Source of the DNA: Suillus spraguei
Lineage: Eukaryota; Basidiomycota; Agaricomycetes; Boletales; Suillaceae
Length of the DNA stretch: 64,000 nucleotides
Assembly: GCA_016800925.1 (NCBI GenBank)
Contig: JABCPU010000073.1
Location: 1-64,000 of the forward strand
Direction of reading: 5' to 3'
A program made the position numbers and the translations under genes. This document shows, in pieces, positions 8,855-21,134 of this stretch. Under the pieces are notes generated by a model. It ran no database searches and was not told where the DNA came from. It was given only the letters and a program-made list of their open reading frames with translations. Each line of letters opens with the position of its first letter. Position 1 is the first letter of the stretch.

Positions 8855-11746
8855 TCACCGGACTGGATGTCCACCCATGATTTTGTCCAGAGTCTTCGTC
8901 CTCAGTGGTGTGTCTGCAAACAAGGCACGCACAAGTTTCACCAACTCATCCACCTCAAAGTCCACCAAAGCTCCTTCTTCGAAAAGATATGTGAGATCAG
9001 CCATGGAAGCCTCCTGGAAAAGAAGCGCGATGAGATATTGATCGAATAACTTGACTCCGAATAGATATACCAGAAGCTCAGACAGATATGAAAATTTTAA
9101 CCACGACGGAACGTATGACACCACGAAAGATGACTATGCATTAATGAGTTAATTATCTTGAAGGAGCGCAGTAAATGTACCTCGCTGAAGTCTTCAACGA
9201 AGAGCCCTTCAAGAGCAGCCAATATTCTGCACAACTCGCTCAGTTTGTGCGACTCCACTTCAGGGATATCCGGAATTGCGAGTATGTTCTCAAGGATCCG
9301 CTGCAATGAAACTTCGACCATTGCTCCCACGGCAGTGTAATACTTGCTCTTAGGGAGGACGGGCTACGGTAAGCACTATCAGCTGTTTTCAATATCGCTA
9401 GATACGCCTCATTCACACCTTCCACGTGTTCGCAGCGCTTCGGATCTCGCGGACGACATGGGAAATGGCCATCTCACAGTCATCATATCGATCCTGGTCT
9501 GACGTGTCTGTGAAGCCCTTCGCACTTGCTAGAATTTCACCCAAGGCCGTCCGTTGTCTGTCCTGTTCCAATACATGCGTGACTAATTCAATACCAGCAA
9601 TGGTAGAGTCGAGAACTCACAATGCCATCTTGATACCAACTATCGGCTAACACCTGTAAGACACCCTTGCATTCCTCTAACTTGTCTTTCACAGCAAGCA
9701 TCCCTCGCTCGTGTGCAACCAAGCGACCAATCTCTTCTGCAAGCCAACAACAGTTATTGGAGAACTTCATGACATCACCAGGGCGAACGAGTCGCGCTGC
9801 AGCAACGACAGGATACAATGCACGATACAAATCTAATACCAGTGCTCCTGACTGCATGATGAGTGTCCCAGGCGTCGTTGTAGATGTTGGTGAGGTGAGA
9901 AAGATACCAGATGATAATAGTCCTTGTCCTTCGTGCAACGCGTCCTCGACCGTACGAACGATTGACTTTGCAAGAGTGGATACCAAATATGGCTCAGTTA
10001 TGGGCCCTGACTTGGAAGGATGAGAGGTACTGCTCGTGGGGCGAGAGAACTCTTGTGTCGGAGGTACAGAATTCGCAGACGGGCGTTGTGATGACACCAC
10101 AGCAGGAGTAATCTCCGATAGGGCAGGTTCTTCACCCCATGGGTCATCCCATGTGTCTTCTGCTTCCGCTAGTTCCTCGGGTGCGGGTTCTTCATCATTC
10201 CAGCCCCATGCATCCCCTGGGTCTTCCTCGGCTACTTCCACAGGTTCAGCTTGTTGAGTTTCTTTTTCCTCCTCCAGATCATGGGCATAGAATGTTGGTT
10301 CGGAAGAAGATATGCCTTGAATGATAAGTTTGCGAGCAGAATCAAGAATGTGTGACCGTCGTTGTCGCTCATAATGAGTGCAGATATTGTTGACCCAAGT
10401 TTTGATTTCGTTCTCGCTAGAGGAATCGAGCATCCCGATGATGTATTTGTCTTCTAAGTCCACTGCCTTGTTTGCAATTTGTAAAAAAGCAGGTAGTGCT
10501 TCGAGCTGTAAAGGCAGACCAGGAATGAGCAAACGGGCCAAGACTGCAGTGGATATAGGTTTGCTAAGACTTCGTGGGAAACTGTGTTTGTGCGTCGATG
10601 GGAGGGCGGGAAATAATTGTTTGTGTAAGAAGTCGAGAGTCATGGATACGTTGGCAAGTGGAGAACCTGTATTAGTGGGATTTGGTGGTGAAGGTAATCG
10701 GCCAAGGACGTGCACCAAAGTGCCAGACGCGTCCTTCACAGTGCTGACCGTAAGTGACATTGGCTGATCAAACGAACACTCGATGTAATGCGTCAGAATA
10801 TCCCTCCTCAGAGTGGAAAGATGGGATGCCAGTGATGCAGAGCTGATCGATGAGAGGATAGACGAAAGGGGTAAGGGCTTCAGTGACCGAGGCACTGGAA
10901 AACTATTTGAGATACCCCCTACCATAATGCTTTGTCACTCACCAAGCACAAATGATTTGATGCTAACTTCAGATGTGTTCACAACAATACTCTTGGTGTA
11001 AGCATCGCTGAGCAGTTCCTCCACACGATTGCTAAGCACACGCAGCCGAGCCTACAAGCAAGCAAGTTGAGACAGAAAAAAAGGATACGACTTTCTTACC
11101 CGCATTTGAGACACTGCTGATGCGTCTTTCAGTGGTTCGGGGACGGAAATCAGCAAGGAACTCAAAGCATGACACGCGACCACAGCCTGAGGCAGATCAC
11201 CCGCGTCGACGAGTTCCTGCAGCGCACCGAGCTGCACTTTACATTCAGAAAGGTGCGAAAGGGAATCACTCAGAACATCCGTATCCAAGGATTCTTGGGC
11301 AAGTAATTGGTGAGCTTCCAAAGCCTCAAGCAAAACCGGAACTAGACCGGACTAGTGACGTGTTAGTGAGGGGTCTTATAACGCATAGCAGTGCAAATAC
11401 ACGCCTTAGAGTCCGAAAGTGTAATACTCAAGGCTTGGACATGTCCAGAAAGTGTATCCAGTCGTTCTTTGAGAGACTTTGCAGAAGACAGCTGTCTTTG
11501 GAAGCTAGAAGAGTCTGCACATATTCTGTCGCAAATTTTTGTCTGCTCCAAATCATTAATCCACAGAGAACTCTATCAATTACAGGAGAATACCTTGGTC
11601 AATCGAATGGATTCGTCAAGCTCAGCCCTACACGAGGATGCAAAAGATGAATCCAGGGACTGTAATGTTACAGAATCTAACTTAGAAAGAATGTTCGATG
11701 AGACATCAAGCTGCCGCGGAAGATGATCAGGGAGAGGAAAAGGCAT
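8855..11746 (-). CDS. Dsl1/ZW10-family protein (vesicle tethering; kinetochore in animals)
   Basis: A minus-strand gene with about nine exons. The ATG at 11746 is the first one in frame; the frame is open a little further 5' but without an ATG. The N-terminal exons are helical and coiled-coil-like. The large central exon (about 10880-9610) includes an acidic Trp-rich linker (DAWGWNDEE, DDPWGEE) and a conserved block of the form VLDLYRALYPV. The C-terminal exons hold a TW-K-PVLPKSKYYTAVG block and end with a GALVDFEVDELVKLVRALFAD motif, all typical of fungal Dsl1/ZW10 homologues. In fungi this family belongs to the Dsl1 complex, which tethers Golgi-derived COPI vesicles at the ER. A role at kinetochores is known for animals and is not shown here. 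Introns include 48-58 nt ones; the exact edge of exon 2 is uncertain. No inactivating change was seen. Confidence 0.8.
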
Positions 11747-11828
11747 ACGTCCAACCGAGGTCAAAATCAGGACAGCAAGTCTACACTAATTAATTGGGAT
11801 ATTGAACGCTCCCTCCACGACTAGCTAC

Positions 11829-11885
11829 TGAGTCAGGTGATCAAAATTTACCACGTGATTTGTCGCGGTCCGACTCATTGAGTCA
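11829..11885. promoter_or_regulatory. Cluster of TGAGTCA and CACGTG sites upstream of the ZW10-like gene
   Basis: TGAGTCA occurs at 11829-11835 and 11879-11885, the second being part of the palindrome GACTCATTGAGTC. CACGTG lies between them at 11852-11857. The sites are about 80-140 bp upstream of the ATG at 11746. TGAGTCA is the classic Gcn4/AP-1 (bZIP) site and CACGTG the bHLH E-box. Use by this fungus is inferred. The whole 11747-12049 gap is otherwise without features. Confidence 0.4.
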
Positions 11886-12049
11886 AAAATACTTCAAACC
11901 CAACAATCAGTTTCACAGTCACGATAGAACAATATTGATATTCAATTTGCATGGGATTCAACGTATGAGAAACTGAAGTTTCAGGATGTTCATACATTAT
12001 ATAAATCTGCTCGGAGAAATGGTGACCTTCACTAGCCTTCACTCGACCG

Positions 12050-13811
12050 TCATTCATCCCTATCTTGGATTTCATCCGGCAAGTGTGACCCTAGCCACCT
12101 CAATACACCTGCCAGCATAATCAAGACGACATATACTGCATTCCCGTTGAGAATATTGTGTTCCTTTGAGAATGCAAAGAGCGAAGTTGCAAATGCAGGT
12201 CCAATAACACGAGCCATAGACGCGGATGTTTGACCAAGACCATTGACAGCGCCAAGGACATTCTTTGTAGGGGCAGAGGCCGTGACAAACATGAATACAG
12301 TCCCTATAATCAAGGAGGCTTAGTTTCAATGACAGGACGGGTTTCGTCGTGGCACGCACCGAATGCCATATCCCATACGACCATTAGCACCAGTTGGCTT
12401 AGTAACGCAAATGCGATCGTGTAATCAACCATCCCCCTTGTGTGTATAAGCCACGACATGACCGGAAACATGAGCACAGCTGGAATGAAGCACGACACGG
12501 ACACAGTGAAGAGGCGCTTTGGACCGATCCAATCGACAATTTTAGCAAGGAACAATGCCTGGAAGACACCATCTGCCATTGCAAAGATCGCCATGCACAA
12601 GCCAATACGAGAAGGAGTGAGACCGAGGCCGCCAAGATAGGTAGGTGTAGAAAAGAACAGCGGCAAAAGAGCCATGATAGCAATATCAAGCAAGGCAAGC
12701 ATGGCGTAGTTTGCAATTGGAATCACAATGGTAGGTATGAGCAGAGACCGCACGGGCATGGTAGATGTTCGTGAAAGACCTTCTCCATTATCACTGTCGG
12801 CACCTAGAGTTGCTGTCAACTTCGGTCGACGCTTGGTCGATAATGTCTGCAGATCGTGAGTAACGTTATGTGATGACTCAGATGGGATATAAAACTTACT
12901 TCTTCTAAGAAAAATAACAGGACGAAAAATCCTAGGACAAGCCCACAAGCAGACACTGCACAAGGTAAAAAATATGGGTATTTGTTCCAAAATGGATGAG
13001 CAAATAATCTGGGCCAGTTATCTTGTGGACGCGCAAGCGTCCCGCCTATCAAAGGACTGGTATGCAGATTTGATTGTGGTGATTCAGATACTAGTCCATA
13101 ATTGTACTTACCCAATAAAGCCCCCGATGCACCACATTATTGGAACCAAGGCAAATCCCTGAGCCATATTTGTAGAGTCCGTCAATTCGCCCACCATAGT
13201 CTTCATTACTGAAACATTGCCGTTCAGTACACCGCACATGCAGCGACTAGAAAACAAAGTAAGGATTTATTTCATCTCTTCAGCTGAAGCCATACCTAAT
13301 TACGAGGCCCCAGAACGTCGTCGAGAGACCGAAACATAGCATCGAGATGCAAGTTCCCGATAGTCCCACCAGTAACACTGGCTTACGTCCAATACGGTCG
13401 GACAACCGACTCCATCTCAGCACTGTCAATGTCTGTGCGACGAAAAACAGAGATTCCTGTCGATCGTATCCGATAGTATGAGGAAATCATTGTTCTTGTA
13501 ACTCATAATCTCGGTACCTACAATGATTCCAGCATAATATCCCACGGCCGCATCGTCACCTCCAGTGATGTCAAGTTCTCTGATAAGCTGAGAATAAAAA
13601 ATGAAGAAAAGATGCAAAACTCATTGTGAAATCATCGCACCTGATTGATGTACGGAAATATGGACATTGAAGCGACAGGTTCAACAAGTTGCAATACCAT
13701 AAGTATGCCTATCTGAAGTTTTGGAAGAGGCGTCTTAGGCTTTTTTGAGGCCCCTGCTGTGACCAGAGGTGTGGTCTCGTTTATTATACGAGGAGAATTT
13801 GAGGTGTCCAT
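12050..13811 (-). CDS. Major facilitator superfamily transporter
   Basis: The start ATG is at 13811 and the stop at 12050, with several short introns (for example one just after the IFPYINQ block, and one that must be removed to join YYAGII to ESLFFVAQ). The first membrane segment follows a short polar N-terminus. The loop 2-3 signature reads RLSDRIGRKPVLL, a good match to the MFS motif. Later segments include a NWPRLFAHPFW block before helix 6 and a central cytoplasmic loop with Ser/Thr/Lys. The protein ends LPDEIQDRDE. These blocks are characteristic of a large fungal group annotated as general-substrate MFS, related to yeast YCR023C and plant ZIF-like carriers; the substrate cannot be read. 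It lies in the same orientation as, and 303 bp upstream of, the ZW10-like gene. It appears intact. Confidence 0.85.
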
Positions 13812-14852
13812 TCTACTCAGCCTTGCGAGTCCAACTTGAGAGGAGGTGGAGCGAAGGGTATTTATGGCATGCCGTGATCAGCTATGACTGATCATGCATC
13901 CCAGTCAAAACCCACAACACGCACATACACAAACATACAGTGACTGTATGCGTACGTATGCATTAGCCCATCTCATCAGTGAATTCATGAGTCCTTGATT
14001 TTGTGGCTTTGACAATTAAAGAATGATATGTCGGAAAAAACCTAAGGGCCATTACAATGCCGCCGGATTACAAGTTTGGCTAGCGCCTTGAAAGGTGCCT
14101 TATAAGACCTTATAAGGCATCGAATGACTACAATTTGGTACTGTAGCACCTGTGTGTCACCATAACCGTTACTAATTAGTAAGAGTGATGTTCCTCACTA
14201 AGTAGGGGCGTTTACCTATACTGCAGCGCTTCAGCACGTTCCGCAGCAATCAGCAGTGACTTTGCTAGGAAAACAAACCTCGGGTATACCAGTATATTAT
14301 ATAAGGTTATAATTAGGCTGCAAGACTATATTTAGGTTTCCCATGGTATTATTATATCCGCTTGATCCCGTGCGCCTCTTGCCGACACTTCTCCGGCCTT
14401 TCCCACGTCCTCCACACAGCCGTGCTCACTGTCATGCATGACGAGCACCACTGCAGCCTTCAAACCTCATCGTTTTCGAGCGCACTTTTTGCGCTTTTGA
14501 TACCATGGCCTATCCTATACCACCTGCCTGCTTTAGACCGCCAGAAACACTAGAACCATACATGTATGAGGAGTTTATGTTGTATATTAATGTGATATTA
14601 TTTGATGACACCGAGCTCGTTGGTCTTAGTGGTCTGTGCATAGCATGACAATCAATAACTTGCCCCCACTAGCTTCACATGTCATGGCAGTTGTGATTCA
14701 TTACTTAGTACATTGACTGAAAACTTCGGAGGGTGAAAACTTTGGCTATATATTGCACGCAGCAGAAGATATGCATAAACTGATTGTGAAACTAACTACT
14801 CATTGCTGGTGGAGGTGTCATCCGACGAGTCTTTGGTATCAGTGTCGATGGT
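13812..14852. other. Gene-free stretch, repeat-island border
   Basis: No supported gene. It contains a short perfect palindrome near 14097-14120 (CCTTATAAGACCTTATAAGG). The last 57 bases (from 14796) are the 3' coding end of the interrupted minus-strand gene relic described at 14796-18608. Confidence 0.4.
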
Positions 14853-15370
14853 TGATAAGATTGTAGCCAGAGTATAGGGGGAAAGAATCAGGGCTTCCAG
14901 ATGAGTTTCTGATAAAGTTTCCGAAAGGAATCTGAAGGATTTCTGGAGGAGGTTTCTGAGATGGTATTCTGGAAATAGGGGTTCTGGAAGAGCAGACTAT
15001 GTTAGGAACCGGAAAGGTTTGGAAATCTGGTTTTATAGGAGTAGAGTAACTTTGGTACAGAATAAATTTCTTATTTCGACACTTTAACTTGTAGTTTACA
15101 TGTTGTCCTTATACTAAATATATATGGAGTATCTCCGTCATCATCTCCAATGATATGACGGAGTCTGGAGTAAGGAGCTCTACACTATGCTATCATTGCT
15201 ATGGATGAGTGTTAGTCTACTCCACTACTTGACAGGAAGTCCGGTGATTAAGATTAAGAGGAATAACCTAATCCGGATGACAGGTCACATGACCAGAAAT
15301 ACTTCCGGATATCATTTCCAGATATCTCTATCTTCTTCCAGATAGGGGCTATCAGACGCAGATTCTAACA
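14853..15370 (+). mobile_element. Solo LTR, family E (copia type), TSD ATGGT
   Basis: A 518-bp segment starting TGATAAG and ending TTCTAACA, flanked by ATGGT at 14848-14852 and 15371-15375. The same LTR at 31257-31782 adjoins a Ty1/copia RNase H fragment. That places the family and shows that the plus-strand reading here is the reverse of the element's own direction. Confidence 0.9.
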
Positions 15371-15608
15371 ATGGTGGCATTGCTCTTGTGCACTAGGCCC
15401 ATAACCTTCCTCCTCTTCTGTGCAACATATACCACTTCTCCACATGAGTGGCATGCCCGATTGTCCATCATTTGTTGAACCAATTCTTCGTCCATGAGCA
15501 CAACCCAATGGCAAGATTCCCTGTGGTGAGGTTCTCTCTGTAGAGCGTCAAGCAATTTCTGAACCTCAGCCCTTCTGCCAGCTTTGCTTGGGTTGCAAAC
15601 AGGTCTGG

Positions 15609-16546
15609 TGTAACAAACATATTGGCGCTGGGCTTAAACCCTATCTTTTGACACTCGTCTCACATCTATAGGAGTTACCACTTATCCATGGCCGTCTTAC
15701 CTCTTTAGCATTGCCGGTGGCATCCCACGCTTACCGCACACCGTACCGACTGCCACACCTCATTCCACGTACCAATGTCCTTCCATGTCCTTGCCGCATC
15801 CGCATAGCTCCATTTGGTGTGTTGTTTGTTTTATGTTCATTATCACTGATTCCATGGCAAGTCTTATTACATGTTGCCTCATGCCGCAGCACCTCGCACT
15901 ATGTTTACATATGGCAGTTACTATACTTGAGCGCTACTAATCTTGCTTAGAGCATTCTGAGTACATACAATTTAGGATATAAGCACTGTGTACCCCGCAC
16001 AATACAGTACCTGATTTTACCCCATTGCATGTACTATAGGTCAGGATTATTGTCTAGCTCTGGATCTACTTAGTAGTAGACTTAGTCTTTGAAGTTCCTT
16101 ATCGCTCGTTAATCAATCATGCTCATTTTCTGTTACCGCTGGACTTTTGACTGCTATTTTGACTGAACTTCTCATGCACCGCTACTTTACCGCTGAAAGT
16201 ACCACGGCCTTCTTTACTGTTTCCTTGCACCACTTGCAACCTTACTGCTACTGCTGATATTATCGCTTGCTTGATGCTACTGTAACTGACCTTATCTCAA
16301 CCACAGTAGCACCACTACATACGACGCTAGTTTGGCGGCATCATCACTGACCGTGGCAACTTACTGCTGACTACGATGCTACATTCGGACATTGGTTTGA
16401 CTTGAACTTGACCATACTAACAGGCATCCCCCTTTAGGGTCGAACACTCTTGTTTTGCAAGTGAAGCAGACTAGACAGAGTGCAAGACCACACATACTAA
16501 CTTAGGAGGTAGTTTATCTACAGCCCAGGTTAGGTTGAATCTTTAC
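15609..16546 (+). mobile_element. Solo LTR, family C, near-TSD TCTGG/TCCGG
   Basis: Starts TGTAACAAAC and ends CTTTAC. The flanks TCTGG (15604-15608) and TCCGG (16547-16551) differ by one base, consistent with an aged duplication. It interrupts the minus-strand gene relic between its WPLPG block and its next block (PVCNPSKAG). Confidence 0.8.
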
Positions 16547-16856
16547 TCCGGGCAGTGGCCAGCCCACAAGAGCAACACTGCAGTGCTCGACTATGTTGTG
16601 CTCGTAGTTGACATAGTTCATTTTGACAGCCTTCTTGATGTTCTTCTCAAGCGCAATAGATTCTATGACTTGATGATCAGTAGTGCATCAGCATTGAGGG
16701 ATTAAAACTTACCAAGTTCTTCTTGAATGATTGTGCAACAATTGCTGATGAGCTTGTTCAACAGGCGTTGACACATAATTATTGTGTTCTCATCTACCCA
16801 AAAATCAATATAATCCTTGCTATCGAAAGGCTTAGAATCTTACCAAGGCCAGTAAC

Positions 16857-18068
16857 TGTTAAGACTGTACTCAAAGGGTAGGAGATCCGAAGGGCTTTGG
16901 CCTCAGTTCATGCACTGTGCCCCTTTCCCGAGTAATGCCCCTTATTTTAGAGGGAGGTTATATGTCTGAAGATCTGGAAGTGGTAACATAGCGGATCTGG
17001 ATGTCTGAAGGTTATCCAGAATGTGGAGATGGAACGAGGATTAAGACTAGTCTCAGAACGAGTTCCTTAACTAGAACGTGACAGAGGTAGACTACCCAAA
17101 GGTAGAGTCGGAAATGTAGACTGTAGGAAACAATCCTAAGTCTTGGAAGATAACTAGAGCTGGAAGTAACTCAAGTCCAGAGGAACAGAATGAGCAGAAT
17201 CTAAGATGATATTTGAACTAAGGTTCTACGGAGATTTACAAGTGTTTTTATATACTGGAAGTAACTAGCACGGATAATCAGCGAGTCTGGGACCGAGGGC
17301 TATGTACAATGTATAACAGAAGTCTATTAGTTAATGCACAGCAGATCAGTAAGCGCAAGTTGGAAATGAGACACTGTTACAGTTGTACATGCCCCTATTC
17401 ATTCTCTCTCTGTCTCCTTACTTGTATATCATGTCACATGACTCTGACTCATATGCTCAACGCATTTGTACTATAGTTGCCTTCCTTATTTGGATACGCA
17501 CTTACTTTCCCACGCCTCTCTTGGTCCGTGCGCACATATTGGTCTATTTAAGCACATTGTACTTGTAGTAGATTTTTTACTTTAATCTTACTGGGTTTTA
17601 CCTGGAACTTCCTTCGCTTAGGTCTCCAACCTAAGTTGTCCTTGAATCGTCTCTAAGTCTAAGCACTTCTTAGCCTTAGTCTCTATTCTCGTAAGAACCT
17701 CTCGGACTTATCCTTGAGGCCAGACCCTTGATCGTACTCAGAATGCGTTCCTTGTACTTTCACCTTGTCCTCTTCTGGACATTGTAGAACTTCCCAGCAG
17801 ACTGACTGTGTCTTTTCACTGTCGCTGGTGACGCCACCCCAGTCGTAACAGACACAGGTAATGGATCAATAAGCGGAAGGATATATACACAGCTGGAATA
17901 CCAGAGACAGTAGGATTGCTGAAAGGAGGTAGACACAGATGTCCACAAGGGAGTTATGTGAGAGGTAGGAACTTTTGGATGGGTGATCTCAACAGTATCT
18001 GTGGACTGGATGGAAGTAGGATCAATCGGATCTGATTGGATCTGAGATCAGAAGTATGGTATATGACA
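16857..18068 (+). mobile_element. Solo LTR, family D, TSD GTAAC, with a family A LTR nested inside
   Basis: Starts TGTTAAGACTG and ends TATATGACA, with exact GTAAC flanks at 16852-16856 and 18069-18073. Without the nested LTR and its second TSD copy (481 bp) it is 731 bp, close to the 705 bp of the copy at 7507. Confidence 0.9.
17375..17850 (+). mobile_element. Solo LTR, family A, TSD GACAC
   Basis: A 476-bp LTR with the same ends as the 3' LTR at 1032-1503, flanked by GACAC at 17370-17374 and 17851-17855. It lies within the family D solo LTR. Confidence 0.9.
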
Positions 18069-18608
18069 GTAACCACAAAAGCCTCCAATTTGAGACCCAA
18101 GTGTCATGGTTCGACATGACGGACCTCTTTGACAAATTTCTCAGCTTTTGGGGTGAAAAAATATTTTGGGTTCGGAGAGATCTTCAATGTTCCCGCGCAC
18201 TCCAACATAAAAGCCCTCCGTGCTGGTTCGAGCACAGAGGGCCATCCACTAGAATCAAATATATGTCTGTCAGCAAACATTATAATATGAGACCCGGACT
18301 TACCTTGTGATCCATCGTTGTGAATGTTGCATTGATGTCATGACATTTTGCCTTTGGATTTGCTCAGGCAACATGACTCTTTTCTGTCCAAGCTTGAAGA
18401 ACCTCTGCATTGTAAGCACACTTTTGAGCAAACATGAGGCATGAATATGCTTCAAGGAGTTCATCCTTATTCTCAGCGATGAATTGGGTAAGCTTAATGC
18501 CATCGCCCCATTCACGATCTTGATTAAAAAAATCATTGTGAGTATGAAGCTCAGAAAATATAGACTGAATTTCACCTTCATTTTCTTCCCTAAGTTTTTC
18601 CTTGATGA

Positions 18609-18983
18609 TGTCATATACCATACTTCTGATCTCAGATCTGATCAGATCCGATTGATCCTACTTCCGTCCGGTCCACAGATACTGTTGAGATCACCCATCC
18701 AAAAGTCCCTCCCTCTCACACTCTAACTCCCTTGTGGACATCTGCATCTACCTCCTTTCGGCAATCCTCCTGTCTCCAGTATTCCGGCTGTGTATATTTC
18801 CTTCCTGCTTACTGATCCATTACCTGTGTCTCATATCCGACTCATGCTTACTGATCTGCTGTGCATTAACTAATAGACTTCCGTCATACATGGTACATAG
18901 CCCTTGGTGTCGGACTCATTGATTATCCGTGCTAGTTACTTACAGTATATAAACCACTTGTAAATCTCCATAGAACCTTAGTT
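18609..18983 (-). mobile_element. Family D LTR fragment
   Basis: On the minus strand this ends GTATATGACA at 18609 and matches other family D copies up to the phrase TTGAACTAAGGTTC (about 18983), where similarity stops. It is truncated on its 5' side and directly adjoins the upstream end of the interrupted gene relic. Confidence 0.75.
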
Positions 18984-19308
18984 CAATAGCGAGAGCAAGA
19001 ACAAAGTTACTTGGGCAAGACGGAAATGTTATTACCACCGGCAGTGTGGTAGTGGTAGTGGCAACTCCATATGAGTGAGAATGCAGATGAGAGAGAAAAC
19101 GACCCAGCAAGATCACTGGCTGTGGTCCGGTTATGAGTAGCAAAGTCGAAAGTCACATGGTACTTTGAGTGGTAAAGTCACCAGCAGTTGAATCAATGAG
19201 TGAAGTTTGAATGGAGAGTAGTTCAAAGGCAAATAGATTGCGACTAGCGAGCGATTCAGATACTAAGTCCTAGTGAAGGGATGTAACGGGAAGTAAAAGT
19301 AATGCTAT
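18984..19308 (-). mobile_element. Probable family C LTR relic
   Basis: No ORF. Phrases such as TGGTACTTTGAGTGGTAAAGTCA and GTTTGAATGGAGAGTAG loosely resemble the minus-strand interior of family C (about 6680-6720), so it is probably a decayed LTR piece. Confidence 0.35.
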
Positions 19309-20798
19309 TGTTATATACCATACATTCAGGTCTGATCCATGGACATCTGGACACCCAATCCATACATCCTAGTCCACCCATCCAATCCAGCTCACATATC
19401 CAATCCACACATCCACTCCAATCAATATCTATCCATATCTAATCCATATCCATATCCGACTCAGTCAATCCATCTGATCTGATCCACCCATCCGATCCGT
19501 GCTCAAATCCGATCCATGTCCATATCTGATCCGTGTCCATATCTGATCCGTGTCCATATCCGATCCGTGTCCATATCCATCTGATCCATGCTCATATCCG
19601 AAACTATTCCTGCGCACCTGCGCATTACTCCTTTTAGGTTAATACTTGTGTCTGGCTTTCGGTTATCTTGACTTCCGTCTTGATAAGATATTTCATACAA
19701 GTCTTATTTCTGAGTTCATAGCCTTGTGTTCCGCAATGCCTCAAACATAGCCTTGGACTATCCTTACTTGCCTTCCGGCATGCTACCTATAGTATATAAA
19801 CTTGTAGTACAACTCCTGCAAACCTCAGTCTGATTCATTGTTCCTACTTCTGTATATTCCTTTGATTACTCTGTATCCTGTTATCATGTCTATATAACTC
19901 TGTTTCCGTTCTTGCACTTGGGCTCCGGCCCTTGTAAGCTTCCGACTCAGGCCTATGGGATTACTCCCTAGGCCGGAGCTTTGATCCTATGTCCTATAAT
20001 CTTTTTGGACTTCGTCCATCTCCGTCTATCATCTGTTTCACCTCCGACTCTACCTTTGGTAGTCTTATACTGTCTGTTTCTATTCCGGACCTTGTCTGGA
20101 GTAGTCTATACTATCTCTACACCATATCCGGACCTACTCCTCTCTAGTAGCCAACACTTCCTCTAAGATCCACAGAGCTATGCTCATCCAATCATCCAAT
20201 CATCCAATCATCCACTCCTCTGCTCCTCTGCTCCTCTGCTCCTCTGCTCCTCTGCTCCTCTGCTCCTCTGCTCCTCTGCTCCTCTGCTCCTCTGCTCCTC
20301 TGCTCCTCTGCTCCTCTGCTCCTCTGCTCCTCCACTCCTCCGCTCCTCTGAGCTCCGGACCTTCGGACCCCTAGTCCTCCGGATCCATCCTATCCTATCC
20401 TCTGACATCTATGGATCATCTTTCCCTCTGGAGCTCTGCTCCTATCCTGCCCTGGACTTTGTCCAGCGGTCCATCTTTCATCTGTTCTACTTGGAGCTTG
20501 TTCCAGTAGTGTTACCACTACTCCCTACTTCCGGAAATAGTTCCGGCGCATTCCCGCGCTCATCCGGAAGTCCATCGGAGCTCTGTCAAGCTATCCTGCC
20601 TTAGAGTTCGTCCGGACCCTCCATCTGGACTGCACCAGAACTCTCCCTTGGACTTCATCCAAAATTAAGGGCACATACTCGGGTAAGGGGCACAGCATAC
20701 GAGCTGAGGCCAAGCCCCTTTGACTTTACAACCCTCCGGTACAACCCCATGTAAGACCAGGACTTCTTACTAATCTCTGGTTTTGCATGATCATAACA
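19309..20798 (-). mobile_element. Solo LTR, family B, no clear TSD
   Basis: A minus-strand copy from TGTTATATACC at the left to GGTTTTGCATGATCATAACA at the right. Flanks are GCTAT and CTTCA, which do not match. It includes an octamer array at about 20212-20350 (CTCTGCTC units on the plus strand). The lack of a TSD, with differently oriented family C pieces on either side, suggests a rearrangement. Confidence 0.8.
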
Positions 20799-21134
20799 CT
20801 TCATTGCTATGCTTCACCACTTGTTTTACCGCCAGTTTCCCACACTTTACCACAGTTTTACCGCTTACACTACCGCTTGCCTACCGCATTCCCATGCTTA
20901 CCGCTAGTTTTACCACAAGTTTCCCACGGACCGGAGGTCACCACGAGCATCTCGCTACCTTCAACGGCATTCTCGCACCACAGGTTGGGCATTATCGAGC
21001 TATATTAACTAAGCATTCCCTTTAGGGTTCAATGTTCTTGCCTTTGCAAGTGAAGCAGACTAGGTAGCATGCAAGACTCACATACTAGCTTAGGTTATGG
21101 TTTATCTACAGCCCAGGCTAGATTGTATCTTTAC
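20799..21134 (+). mobile_element. Family C LTR fragment (3' part)
   Basis: The segment ends with the family C terminal block (CAGCCCAGGCTAGATTGTATCTTTAC at about 21109-21134) and the TTTAGGGTTCAATGTTCTTG block common to the family. The 5' part of the LTR is missing. Confidence 0.7.

Larger units (their letters stand above)
14796..18608 (-). pseudogene. Basidiomycete repeat-family gene relic, split by three solo LTRs
   Basis: Once the LTRs at 16857-18068, 15609-16546 and 14853-15370 are set aside, the minus strand reads as one gene from 18608 to a TAG at 14796-14798. Recognisable pieces in order are a Glu/Lys-rich helical N-part (18608-18364), a WMALCARTSTEGF block (about 18250), a DYIDFWVDENT block (about 16820), a WPLPG block before 16552, a CHSCGEVVY Cys motif (about 15440) and an acidic Asp/Ser/Thr tail. 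Coding sense resumes in frame across the 14853-15370 LTR when one TSD copy is removed. Lesions include a TGA at 18364-18366, a frameshift near 18160 and a stop near 18110. The pieces resemble hypothetical proteins repeated in Agaricomycete genomes; function is unknown. Confidence 0.65.

Noticed and set aside
14097..14120. Short palindrome CCTTATAAGACCTTATAAGG
   Set aside because: Too short to interpret; no associated repeat ends or genes.
20180..20408. Leu/Ser-Ser-Ala-Pro repeat ORF and its antisense partner
   Set aside because: Also artefacts of the octamer array in the minus-strand family B LTR.
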